Counted from the first letter of the stretch, positions 1-6,001 are shown. The stretch is 7,898 nucleotides of DNA from Clostridiales bacterium (GCA_019418625.1 DYBL01000103.1:1-7898); one strand, 5' to 3'. The notes: generated from the sequence alone by a model not told the origin. A program made the numbers and translations.

Positions 1-191
1 CCCGGCTGATACGGCGGGCGGTAAATCCGCTCTTCCCCGGATGCTTCAAAGCATCCGGGCCAGCACGATCCCCGTCCCATGGGCCGCAGCTCCCCCGCCG
101 GCTGCGGCTTTATCGCTCTTCTGGTTACAGTCTTTCTCCCCTCCAGGATCGCCTGCACCATGGCCGTGTTGAATAAAATCGGCTTCATCAT
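1..191 (-). CDS. ASCH-domain-like phage protein, N-terminal part (runs off the left edge)
   Basis: Reading leftward from the ATG at 191 gives 63 codons without a stop up to the window edge. The protein starts MMKPILFNTAMVQAILEGRK and continues with TVTRR, then a WPGC motif and a YRPPYQPG motif near the edge. This N-terminus is familiar from phage proteins with a PUA-like ASCH fold, whose GRKT-TRR segment is characteristic; ASCH domains are thought to bind RNA or nucleic acid, and the role in phages is not established. The start overlaps the stop of the preceding HTH gene by four bases (ATGA), as elsewhere in this operon. A second in-frame ATG follows at once (188), so the true start may be one codon later. 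The gene is incomplete only because the window ends; nothing suggests it is broken. Confidence 0.8.
   Translation of the reverse strand, partial: MMKPILFNTAMVQAILEGRKTVTRRAIKPQPAGELRPMGRGSCWPGCFEASGEERIYRPPYQP
36..59. repeat. Perfect inverted repeat, 11-bp arms, within the ASCH-like gene
   Basis: CCCGGATGCTT at 36-46 is matched exactly by AAGCATCCGGG at 49-59, with only CA between them. In RNA this would fold as a stable GC-rich stem of about 10 bp with a four-base loop. It lies inside coding sequence (the WPGCFEASG region) and is not followed by a T-run on the leftward strand, so it is not a normal intrinsic terminator. Its function is unknown and it may be a coding coincidence. Confidence 0.6.
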
Positions 192-607
192 GTCTCCTCA
201 CTTCCGCCGTCCGCCGCCGTCGCCGTTCGATTCCCGCCCGGTGTCGTATTGGCAGGCAGCCCCCGCCGCTTCCGCCAGGATCTCACCGCCTGGGGCCTGC
301 ACCCCAGTGCCCGGCCGATTTGGCCGTCGTTGGCGCCCTGGTCATAGAGCCGCCGGGCCTCCTCCCAGTCAAACCTCGGCTTCGCCCCGGCACCCGGTGC
401 CCGGGGCTTCTTTTCCTTTTTCCGAGCGGCCTCTCGCAGCGCTTCCGCCTCCGCGCTTTTCGGTTCGATCCGGTCTCCTGCCTGGAAGTTCCGGCACCGC
501 TCAGGCGGTACCGCCCGTCGGGTGTGGCCGGTGATCAGGCAGTAGTTGCAGCGGTAACCGTCCGTCCGCTTGGCCCGGTACTGGCATTTACCGCATCGCA
601 GTGCCAT
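188..607 (-). CDS. Small phage DNA-binding protein: N-terminal Cys cluster and C-terminal HTH
   Basis: The 139-aa protein begins MALRCGKC. Cys5/Cys8 and Cys20/Cys23 (CxxC...CNYC, followed by TGHTR), with a further Cys38, look like a small zinc-binding knuckle. A basic linker of Lys, Arg, Ala and Pro spans about residues 50-77. Residues 78-118 form a helix-turn-helix (FDWEEARRLYDQGANDGQIG, then a recognition helix around RPQAVRSWRKRRG), of the kind that senses no ligand and simply binds DNA. Clostridial phages often carry this Cys-cluster plus HTH architecture in their early or late-control region. The start at 607 is chosen because AGGAGG sits six bases upstream; longer in-frame starts lack a ribosome binding site and lie antisense-like over the previous gene. 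It overlaps the upstream gene by 20 bases and ends in an ATGA junction with the ASCH-like gene. The exact role (transcription regulator or DNA-metabolism helper) is not determinable from sequence alone. Confidence 0.8.
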   Translation of the reverse strand: MALRCGKCQYRAKRTDGYRCNYCLITGHTRRAVPPERCRNFQAGDRIEPKSAEAEALREAARKKEKKPRAPGAGAKPRFDWEEARRLYDQGANDGQIGRALGCRPQAVRSWRKRRGLPANTTPGGNRTATAADGGSEET

Positions 608-932
608 GGCGCTCCTCCTGTACGGTCCCGCAGCAGGCACAGATCCTCCGCCCCGCCGCCCTGGTGAACACACGGCACCCGCACTCCGGACACGAGTCCC
701 ACTCCAGGCCCCCCACTCCGTCCGGGGAAGTACGGTATGCTTCGGTCCGGCTTCCGATCCCCCGGGCGGAAAAATAGACCCCCAGCACGCACCAGGCCCA
801 GCTGCCCACCAGGAGCATGGCTCCCAGGGCAAGCTGCCGCTCCCAGAAGTTCAGCGCCGCCACAGCCAAAAACGCCAAACTGCCCAGGGCGTAGACTGCG
901 GCAGCGCGCCGATTTCTGCTCTCTTGTCTCAT
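588..932 (-). CDS. Two-TM membrane protein with C-terminal zinc ribbon, unknown function
   Basis: The 114-aa protein starts with a basic stretch (MRQESRNRR), followed by two hydrophobic helices at about residues 10-29 and 34-55 with a short WERQ turn, which predicts a hairpin in the membrane with both ends in the cytoplasm. The C-terminal tail holds a treble-cleft or zinc-ribbon type motif: CPEC at 81-84 and CACC at 98-101. The start at 932 follows GGAGGG with good spacing and overlaps the stop of the upstream gene by four bases (ATGA). A longer reading frame extending upstream lacks a ribosome binding site and overlaps the neighbouring gene. I do not recognise a specific family. A membrane-anchored zinc ribbon could tether a partner to the membrane, but that is inference. 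Confidence 0.75.
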   Translation of the reverse strand: MRQESRNRRAAAVYALGSLAFLAVAALNFWERQLALGAMLLVGSWAWCVLGVYFSARGIGSRTEAYRTSPDGVGGLEWDSCPECGCRVFTRAAGRRICACCGTVQEERHGTAMR

Positions 933-1387
933 AAGTAATCCCTCCAATTCACACGCACCGCCCGCCGAGGCAAAAGCGCCTCCATCATGGCGTCCAGCTC
1001 CGGCGTCCGCACATAGTTCAGCGGCCCGCCGTAGGACTTCCCGTAGGAGATGATGAAGTCCCATCCCTCCTCCGTCAGACGGATGCCATGCAGGCGGCCC
1101 ACAGCGTCCGTATCCATCCCAAGGCGGCGCAGCGGGTACCCTGGCTCCACCATCTCGTCCGGAAGCTCCAGGGTGATGCGCACGCCCTCCAAAGCATCCT
1201 GTGGGTCAAAAAATGAGGTGGGCGCCAGCTTCGCATAGGGGTCCCGCTTTCCGCACAGGACCGTGTCCGCGCTTATCTTGCTCTCCCACCAGAAGAGGTC
1301 CACCCCCGTCAGCACGAACCGCCCGCAGTGCCATGGACTCTCACAGGTGAACCGCTCTCCCAGCCGGCAGGGCGCCTCCACCTTCAT
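929..1387 (-). CDS. Conserved-looking phage early protein, 152 aa, unknown function
   Basis: The protein starts MKVEAPCRLGERFTCESPWH and ends in VNWRDYL. It looks like a soluble mixed alpha/beta protein with many aromatic residues and no membrane segment. Cys7, Cys15 and Cys21 near the N-terminus do not form a clear zinc site. The start is well supported: GGGAGG lies seven bases upstream, inside the end of the DUF3102 gene, and the start ATG overlaps that gene's TGA by four bases, implying translational coupling. The next gene again overlaps by four bases. I do not recognise the family. Its place between DUF3102 and the membrane zinc-ribbon gene marks it as part of the same early unit, but gives no specific role. 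Confidence 0.75.
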   Translation of the reverse strand: MKVEAPCRLGERFTCESPWHCGRFVLTGVDLFWWESKISADTVLCGKRDPYAKLAPTSFFDPQDALEGVRITLELPDEMVEPGYPLRRLGMDTDAVGRLHGIRLTEEGWDFIISYGKSYGGPLNYVRTPELDAMMEALLPRRAVRVNWRDYL

Positions 1388-2529
1388 GCCCCTGCCTCCC
1401 GGCCCTGGGCCACGGAAAAGATGGCGTCCGCCAGGGCCCGCAGCGCGGCGCGCATTTTCTTTTGGTTTTCCGGCTTCTCCCGCTCCACCGCGTCCGCCAA
1501 TCGGTTCACCATCTCCTGGGTGGACTGGAACAGCACGCCGAACTTCATCATATTTTCGCTGGAGACCAGGGCGTCCAGCTTACCCGGCTCCCTGGTCCGC
1601 TCTGATGCCTGACGGGCTTCCTCCCGGGCCTGCTGCAAGCGGACATTGGCCTCTTTTGCCTCCCGCCGGGCCTGCTCCAGTTCCTTGCGGAGCTTCTGCA
1701 CCCGCTCCTCCGCTTCGGAAAGGGATCTCTTTCCCGCTTTCTCCGCCTCCGCCTTTCCCTGGCGGATCCCTTCGGCCCGCGCCGCGGAGAGCTGCTCCGG
1801 CGAGGCGTCCCGGGTCTCCACGGCCACCTCCACCGGGCGGGTGCGCAGTGCCTGAAGCTCCCGCTCCGCCGCCTCCAGCGCCCCTGCTTTTTCCCGTTCA
1901 TTGTCCCGGGCGGCATCCAGCAGCCCCTTGAGCTGCCGCATGTCCTGCTCCATCTTCGCCCGGGATGCCTCCGCCGCCTCCGCGGCTGCTTTTTGTTCCT
2001 CCGCCTCCCGGCGGGCCTTGTCCCGCTCCTCGATGGCGGTTTTCAGCTCCTTGGCCGTCATCTCTGAAACGGACTTTTCCGCCCCGTTCACCAGATGGGT
2101 CTCAGACGCGAACTCCGCCCGCTCCGATTCCGGCAAAGCCAGCAGCGCCAAGGCTTTGCTGGCTCCCAAATCCGCGATTTCCGCGGATTTGGAATACTCC
2201 CTGGCGATGCGCATAAATTCCTGCGCCCGCCGCTCGGAGATGTCCACTTTCTCCCGCAGCCAGGGCAGCCACTCCCCGTGGCTCAGCTGGGATTTTGCCT
2301 CCAGCAGCCGCTTGCCGATCTCGATGATGGCGCCGCCGGCCTGGCGCTTATAAAAGAGGATCTCCTCTGTGATCAGGTCCAGGGGCTTGTCCTCCGGAGG
2401 CGTCTGCCCATGCAGGCCGAAGTCCCGGGCCAGGATGGCGCCCTCCCCGTCGTCCGGCTCCTCCCGCTCCCATTTCCGCTCGTCCAGTCCCAGCTCCTGG
2501 GCCAATATCTTTGCCTGTTCCAAACTCAT
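1384..2529 (-). CDS. DUF3102 family protein with long coiled coil
   Basis: The 381-aa protein has three parts. Residues about 48-145 match the DUF3102 pattern I know from phages and conjugative elements: a segment around ITEEILFYKRQAGGAIIEIG, then HGEWLPWL, RRAQEFMRIAREY, and a SKALALLALP motif. Residues about 155-335 are almost continuous Glu/Ala/Arg/Lys heptad-like sequence, a long coiled coil. The last 60 residues form a separate helical end. The DUF3102 domain is usually described as of unknown function; some of its surroundings suggest a DNA-associated or partition-like role, which is not demonstrated. The start at 2529 (MSLEQAKIL) follows AAAGGAAG at nine bases and overlaps the PcfJ stop by four bases (ATGA). 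A start 18 codons earlier lacks such a site. Two strong hairpins lie inside the gene (see 2133-2192). Confidence 0.85.
   Translation of the reverse strand: MSLEQAKILAQELGLDERKWEREEPDDGEGAILARDFGLHGQTPPEDKPLDLITEEILFYKRQAGGAIIEIGKRLLEAKSQLSHGEWLPWLREKVDISERRAQEFMRIAREYSKSAEIADLGASKALALLALPESERAEFASETHLVNGAEKSVSEMTAKELKTAIEERDKARREAEEQKAAAEAAEASRAKMEQDMRQLKGLLDAARDNEREKAGALEAAERELQALRTRPVEVAVETRDASPEQLSAARAEGIRQGKAEAEKAGKRSLSEAEERVQKLRKELEQARREAKEANVRLQQAREEARQASERTREPGKLDALVSSENMMKFGVLFQSTQEMVNRLADAVEREKPENQKKMRAALRALADAIFSVAQGREAGA
2133..2159. repeat. Inverted repeat, 8-bp arms, within DUF3102 gene
   Basis: GCAAAGCC at 2133-2140 is the exact complement of GGCTTTGC at 2152-2159, with an 11-base loop. 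It is six bases from the longer inverted repeat at 2166-2192. It encodes part of the SKALALLALP stretch, whose repeated Ala-Leu codons could produce such symmetry by chance. Confidence 0.45.
2166..2192. repeat. Perfect inverted repeat, 11-bp arms with 5-base loop, within DUF3102 gene
   Basis: CCAAATCCGCG at 2166-2176 pairs exactly with CGCGGATTTGG at 2182-2192 around the loop ATTTC. It lies in the codons for SAEIADLG. No T-run follows on the leftward strand, so it does not look like an intrinsic terminator. It could be an RNA structure, a protein-binding site, or a coincidence of codons. Confidence 0.6.
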
Positions 2530-4172
2530 GCCGCACCGCTTCCTTTCTTTTTTTGCAGCATGGGCCGGATGTGCTCCAGCCACGCCGCCTCAAAGTCCTC
2601 CACCGCCTTGGTCCTGCCGCAGTTGCACTTCCCCCGGTTCTGGAGCACGGTGAAGTCTTTCAGATCCAGCTCCATGGTGTACCAGGGAGTCTCCGGAGAA
2701 GACGCCCTCCGGATGAAGAAAATGGCCGTCTTGCCCTCCGCGTGCTTTCCCTTGTAGGTGGCCACACAGTGGTCCAATGCCTTGCCCTCCGCGTCCAGCT
2801 CCTCCGGGAGCGCACAGGGGCGGATCAAGATCCCGCCGCGCTGCCAGGCCATGGGGGCCAGCTCTACCAGCCGGGCCGCAAAGGCCGCCCGAAGCTGTTC
2901 GTTTTTCTCCGCCCGCTCCTTTTCCCGCTTCGCTTCCTCCCGGGCCCGGCGCTCCGCCGCCACCCGGTCATGGGCGCGCATCAGATCCTTGGGAAAGCGG
3001 ACGTGCTCATCCGAGAGGTCGTAGCCCTCCCCCCTGGCGATACGCCAGTAGTCCTCCAGGATGGGGCCATCCGCCCGCTTGTCCCGCCGCTTCTGACGCT
3101 TCAGGTAGCGCACCGCCCGCATCAAGGGCGTTTTCTCCTCCTCCACCATCCGGCGGCACCAATGGATCCCCGCCGCCTTGCAGTCCTCCAGGTCCTCCGG
3201 CAAGTGCAGCCGGATGCCTTTTTCCCGGCACAGCCGGTAGAAGTGCAGCTCCTCCGGCGTCCAGTGCAGCTCCCGGCAGAAGCGGAACTCCTCGCCGGTG
3301 AGGCCCAGCATCTTGGCCGGCCGTGTCTCTTTCCAGCAGATCTCCGCGAGCTTCGGCACGCCTCTGGCCCGCTCGTAGCTGTACCGGTGAGATTCTTCCC
3401 GGATCATCTCCCCCACCAGGGCGCCGCAGCCCTGCATGATCAGGTTCTCAATGTTCCGGTGCCGCTGCCACAAGCGCAAATACGTCACCGGATACGGCTC
3501 CTTTGCCGCCTTCATGTAAAGGTCCAGCTTGCTGTTTTCCGCCGTGGAGCCGATGAGCAGCCTCTTGTCCCAGGGGTATACCAAGTCCGCAAGCCCCCAC
3601 TTGTCCAGGCAGTTCCTGCGCTGCTCCCAGTGTCCGAAGAAGCTGATGGCAGACAAGCATTTGAGGTACCCCATCAGGCGCACCACTTTCCGCTCCTCCA
3701 CCACATAGGCCTCATACTGCTGGCAGGAGACGTGCTCCCACCCCTCGCAGGAGATATACTTTCCCACGCACCAGCCCACCAGGGCCAGCTTGTCCTCCAG
3801 ACGGGTCACCGTCAGGGGCCAGACGCTCTTGCCATAGTGGCCGCCCCGGCCCCGGCCGATGTGCAGCGCCTGGGCCTCACAGCCGCACATGGGGCAGCGC
3901 ACGCGGTTTCCATGAGACACCGGATGCCCGCTCTCCGGGTCAAAGTAACCTAAGGTGTGCCCGGGGTTCGGGATCCTGTCGGCATACATGGTCTCGCCGC
4001 AGGCGGAGCACCGAAGCTGGGCCATCCGCCGCTGCCCGGTCAACACCTCCGGCACCCAGGCGGCCTTGTACCAGATCACATGCTCCTGGAGATGTCCCTT
4101 TTTCTCCAGCCAGGGGATCAGCCCCTCCGGCGGGGTCTGCGGCAGCTCCTGCGCATAATCCTGCTGTTCCAT
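2526..4172 (-). CDS. PcfJ-like protein
   Basis: This 548-aa protein matches the PcfJ family, named after a gene of the Enterococcus conjugative plasmid pCF10 and widespread in Firmicutes phages; its biochemical function is unknown to me. Near the N-terminus, CSAC at 55-58 and CPMC at 93-96 form a likely zinc ribbon. The middle is a long helical, aromatic-rich region. A charged coiled-coil stretch at about 400-430 leads into the conserved C-terminal PcfJ domain, with the LDHCVATY motif at 466-473 (His468, Cys469), then TAIFFIRR, PWYTMEL and a Q-N-RGKCNC segment to about residue 520. The start at 4172 sits six bases after the stop of the small companion gene, with a modest GAGGG site three bases upstream. 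The end overlaps the DUF3102 start by four bases. A small gene followed directly by PcfJ is a recurrent pair in mobile elements. Confidence 0.88.
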   Translation of the reverse strand: MEQQDYAQELPQTPPEGLIPWLEKKGHLQEHVIWYKAAWVPEVLTGQRRMAQLRCSACGETMYADRIPNPGHTLGYFDPESGHPVSHGNRVRCPMCGCEAQALHIGRGRGGHYGKSVWPLTVTRLEDKLALVGWCVGKYISCEGWEHVSCQQYEAYVVEERKVVRLMGYLKCLSAISFFGHWEQRRNCLDKWGLADLVYPWDKRLLIGSTAENSKLDLYMKAAKEPYPVTYLRLWQRHRNIENLIMQGCGALVGEMIREESHRYSYERARGVPKLAEICWKETRPAKMLGLTGEEFRFCRELHWTPEELHFYRLCREKGIRLHLPEDLEDCKAAGIHWCRRMVEEEKTPLMRAVRYLKRQKRRDKRADGPILEDYWRIARGEGYDLSDEHVRFPKDLMRAHDRVAAERRAREEAKREKERAEKNEQLRAAFAARLVELAPMAWQRGGILIRPCALPEELDAEGKALDHCVATYKGKHAEGKTAIFFIRRASSPETPWYTMELDLKDFTVLQNRGKCNCGRTKAVEDFEAAWLEHIRPMLQKKKGSGAA

Positions 4173-4178
4173 AGGCCC

Positions 4179-4520
4179 TCACCCGAAGAAATCCGCCAGA
4201 TCCACCGAGACGGCCACCTGGGGACTCTGTTCCGCTCCCGGCTTGGGAAGGCCGTAGAACTTCCGCAGGATGTCCTCCGCCTCTGCTCCCGTTACCCCGG
4301 AGGAGTTCCCCACCCGGTGCTGGTCTGCAAAGGCCTTGATCTTCCGCTCCGCCTGGACGATCCCCATCTCGGGGTTGTCCAGATCCTGGGCGATCAGCGC
4401 CGCGCTCTCCGGCTCCCGCCGGCAGATGTCCATCAGCTGCTCCGCCACCATCCAGGGGGCGGACCGCTCCTTGACTTTCGACTGCTGCGCCCGCAGCTTG
4501 TCCATGGCCTCATGCACCAT
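4179..4520 (-). CDS. PcfK/AcrIIA9-like small protein paired with PcfJ
   Basis: The 113-aa protein reads MVHEAMDKLRAQQSKVKERS, then a helical middle (VAEQLMDICRREPESAALIA, and AERKIKAFADQH), a segment AEDILRKFYGL at about 80-90, a low-complexity linker, and an acidic, hydrophobic tail VDLADFFG. This layout (N-terminal helix, helical core, an I..KFYGL block, then a D-F-F tail) and its position directly before pcfJ match the small partner genes of clostridial mobile elements, many of which are labelled PcfK-like or AcrIIA9-family Cas9 inhibitors. The resemblance is recalled, not computed, so a Cas9-inhibiting role is only a possibility. AGAGGAG lies nine bases before the ATG at 4520. The gene is followed by a six-base gap to pcfJ. 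Confidence 0.6.
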   Translation of the reverse strand: MVHEAMDKLRAQQSKVKERSAPWMVAEQLMDICRREPESAALIAQDLDNPEMGIVQAERKIKAFADQHRVGNSSGVTGAEAEDILRKFYGLPKPGAEQSPQVAVSVDLADFFG

Positions 4521-4536
4521 GTCTCCTCGCTCCTCT

Positions 4537-4854
4537 CTATACCAGCCTGCCGGCGCGGTATGCCCGCTCCCGGGCCCGCCGCAGCAGCTGCTCTTCGGTT
4601 TTCATGGCCTCCCGGCAGGCCCCGCACAGAGGCGGCGTGCCGAAATAGGTCCTTTTGCACCGGCAGCAAATGTTCCGCGGGGCGCCTACGATCCTCTGCT
4701 TGCACTCGCACAGCGCCGCCACCTTGCCCCAGGGGACGCCCCAGAACTTCGCGGCCTCCACGGTGGCCAGCTCCCAGTTCTCCGCGCTCACCCAGGCGTC
4801 CACATGGCCCTCGCAGCCAACCTCCCACAAAATATCCCGCTTCTGCGCCGCCAT
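4537..4854 (-). CDS. Small zinc-ribbon protein with possible HTH
   Basis: The 105-aa protein contains a HTH-like segment at about residues 29-50 (ATVEAAKFWGVPWGKVAALC), reminiscent of small excisionase or MerR-like helices. It is followed by a Cys-rich region: Cys49, Cys51, then CCRC at 63-66 and CGAC at 77-80, a probable zinc ribbon. The tail is basic and helical (RRARERAYR). The start at 4854 follows AAAGGAGGTG by about eight bases, a near-perfect site; an in-frame ATG nine codons upstream would place this site inside the gene and is rejected. Nucleic acid binding is likely from the architecture, but the family is not recognised. Confidence 0.72.
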   Translation of the reverse strand: MAAQKRDILWEVGCEGHVDAWVSAENWELATVEAAKFWGVPWGKVAALCECKQRIVGAPRNICCRCKRTYFGTPPLCGACREAMKTEEQLLRRARERAYRAGRLV

Positions 4855-4888
4855 CCGGCACACCTCCTTTCCCGGCGGCACCGCCGCC

Positions 4889-5098
4889 TTACTTCCCTTT
4901 TGTGAAGCGGTAACGGTTCTCGCGGGTATACCGCTCCATCACCGCCGTCTGCATCCGGTCGCGCTCCGTCCGGCGCAGCTCCTCGGCCTTTTTCTCCTGG
5001 GCCTCGCCCCAGCGCGGGCAGCGCCAGCTTCCGTCCTCCCGCTTCCCGTGGCAGCCCACGAAGCGCTCCTTGCAGCCTTTGCACACGCTTCCCGTCAT
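4889..5098 (-). CDS. Small Cys/His motif phage protein, 69 aa
   Basis: The protein begins MTGSVCKGCKERFVGCHGKR, with Cys6, Cys9, Cys16, His17 and Cys27 forming a compact metal-binding-like cluster, followed by a long charged helix (EAQEKKAEELRRTERDRMQT) and a basic tail ending RFTKGK. Short proteins of this pattern, a C..C......CH knuckle and then a charged helix, are common in the early regions of Firmicutes phages and usually lack a known function. The ATG at 5098 shares one base with the TGA of the upstream gene (TGATG), and a GGAGG lies about ten bases upstream. The Prodigal-like reading is unambiguous, but the function is unknown. Confidence 0.7.
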   Translation of the reverse strand: MTGSVCKGCKERFVGCHGKREDGSWRCPRWGEAQEKKAEELRRTERDRMQTAVMERYTRENRYRFTKGK

Positions 5099-5295
5099 CA
5101 GCTCCAGTCCTCCGTCACAAACACCGCCTCATAGAGCTGCTGCCCGCAGGTCTTTCCGCACCACTGGCTGTTGACCTTCATGGTCATCAGCAGCACGGCG
5201 GCCATCACCGTGAGAATGGCCACCGCCGCCTGCTCCGGCGTCAGACCGCCCCTGGGCTTCCTGCCCCGGTATCTAGCACGCTTCATCCTCTCCAT
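5098..5295 (-). CDS. Small single-TM protein, 65 aa, unknown
   Basis: The protein has a strongly basic N-terminus (MERMKRARYRGRKPRGG), then a hydrophobic segment at about residues 23-40 (AAVAILTVMAAVLLMTM) and a short C-terminal tail with two cysteines and acidic residues. Positive charges before the helix predict the N-terminus in the cytoplasm and the tail outside. The start at 5295 follows GAGGGGG at about five bases; a second ATG at 5286 is a possible alternative, and a longer frame from 5397 lies wholly over the previous gene and is rejected. It overlaps the upstream gene by 23 bases and joins the next gene by TGATG. Not a recognised family. Confidence 0.62.
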   Translation of the reverse strand: MERMKRARYRGRKPRGGLTPEQAAVAILTVMAAVLLMTMKVNSQWCGKTCGQQLYEAVFVTEDWS

Positions 5296-5518
5296 CAGCT
5301 CCCCCTCTTTTGTAAAGCGCCCAGGCCTGCTCCCGGATATAGGCGGCCTGCTCCCAGTCCACCAGCTCCACAGTCCGCATAGCGTCCGCCAGGCCACAGA
5401 TATTTCCGTAAAACATCAGCGCCGACGGCTTTTCCCCATCCCGCAGCGCCCGGAGCATAGCCTCCCGGTTCCGCTCCAACAGCTGCCCGAATTTCCGTTC
5501 CAGATCGGATTTTTTCAT
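5273..5518 (-). CDS. Small phage early protein, 81 aa, unknown
   Basis: The protein is MKKSDLERKFGQLLERNREA followed by helical, charged sequence (FYGNICGLADAMRTVELVDW, then EQAAYIREQAWALYKRGG) and a short acidic end. It looks like a soluble helical protein with no membrane span or clear metal site. The ATG at 5518 is preceded by GGGAGG at about six bases. An in-frame start at 5587 would extend it over the AT-rich spacer without a ribosome binding site and is rejected. It is the first gene of the uninterrupted leftward block after the rightward gene at 5654. The family is not recognised. Confidence 0.68.
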   Translation of the reverse strand: MKKSDLERKFGQLLERNREAMLRALRDGEKPSALMFYGNICGLADAMRTVELVDWEQAAYIREQAWALYKRGGADGEDEAC

Positions 5519-5555
5519 ATGTACCTCCCGGCATTTCTGCATCCCAATGAGCTTG

Positions 5556-5569
5556 CAAAAAATTTTTTG
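5556..5569. repeat. AT-rich 14-bp palindrome in divergent spacer
   Basis: CAAAAAATTTTTTG is an exact palindrome in the 135-base spacer (5519-5653) between a leftward gene and a rightward gene. A-tracts of this kind bend DNA and could act as an upstream element for either promoter. No convincing leftward promoter was found in the spacer, so the downstream leftward genes may depend on readthrough from the early promoter. Confidence 0.4.
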
Positions 5570-5574
5570 AATTG

Positions 5575-5604
5575 TTGACGACCTCAAGGGAATCTACTGA
5601 TAAA
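5575..5604 (+). promoter_or_regulatory. Candidate promoter for the rightward gene at 5654
   Basis: TTGACG at 5575-5580 is a good -35 box, followed 18 bases later by GATAAA at 5599-5604, four of six matches to the -10 consensus. The A/T palindrome lies directly upstream. A short imperfect symmetry, CTGAT at 5597-5601 with ATCAG at 5610-5614, spans the expected start and could be a control site. The -10 is weak, so the call is tentative. Confidence 0.4.
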
Positions 5605-5653
5605 CTGAAATCAGCCGGACATCCCGGTAAATTCTTTGAAAGGGGGCTTTCCC

Positions 5654-6001
5654 ATGAAGAAAAGCCAATTCTCCAGTACCTCTCCCCTCACCGCCCGCGA
5701 GGCCAAGATCCTCGCTCGTGTCTCCGGCTCCTCCGCCATTCTCTACTCCGATATCCCGCAACCTGGGCATATCCAAAAGGACGTTGATCTAGTGCAGGAT
5801 CTGCTGGATCGGAAGCTGTTGACTTCTCCGCCTCCTATGGGTTTTCCCGACTACCGCCGCTCCGTCAGCATTACTCACGCCGGAACTGCCGCGTTGGCAG
5901 CCCATCGTGAAGCGTGCGCCGCGCGGCGCCGCGACACCGTTTTGAAAATCGTCTCCATCGCTGTCTCCTTGGTGTCCATAGCGATCAAATTCTTCCTTTG
6001 A
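5654..6001 (+). CDS. Winged-helix-like protein with C-terminal membrane anchor; candidate lysogeny accessory gene
   Basis: The 115-aa protein starts MKKSQFSSTSPLTAREAKIL. Residues about 12-85 have the rhythm of a winged-helix domain: helices around TAREAKILARV and KDVDLVQDLLDRKLL, then a wing-like SVSITHAGTAALAAH segment of the kind that follows a V.LT..G pattern. A basic stretch (RRRD) precedes a C-terminal hydrophobic helix at about 95-115 (VLKIVSIAVSLVSIAIKFF), predicting a tail anchor. The ATG at 5654 follows AAAGGGGG at seven bases; a TTG at 5636 would place this site inside the gene. The gene points against the early operon and converges on the gene at 6021, so its expression is probably independent, perhaps in the lysogen. 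I do not recognise a named family. Membrane-tethered sensing or superinfection exclusion are inferences. Confidence 0.75.
   Translation: MKKSQFSSTSPLTAREAKILARVSGSSAILYSDIPQPGHIQKDVDLVQDLLDRKLLTSPPPMGFPDYRRSVSITHAGTAALAAHREACAARRRDTVLKIVSIAVSLVSIAIKFFL

Noticed and set aside
1263..1931. A 222-codon open frame on the + strand
   Set aside because: It lies antisense to the DUF3102 coiled-coil gene and is extremely proline-rich, typical of a shadow of Glu/Ala/Arg-rich coding.
2511..3953. A 480-codon open frame on the + strand
   Set aside because: It lies antisense to the PcfJ-like gene, which has recognisable motifs and a coupled start. Long antisense frames are expected from GC-rich codon use; this one is Pro/Leu/His-rich with no family resemblance.
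3957..4913. A 318-codon open frame on the + strand
   Set aside because: It crosses the antisense of four leftward genes that each have their own ribosome binding site and motifs.
5916..5929. 14-bp GC-only palindrome in the embedded gene
   Set aside because: GCGCCGCGCGGCGC lies in codons for Ala-Arg-Arg and is low in complexity, so chance is the simplest explanation.
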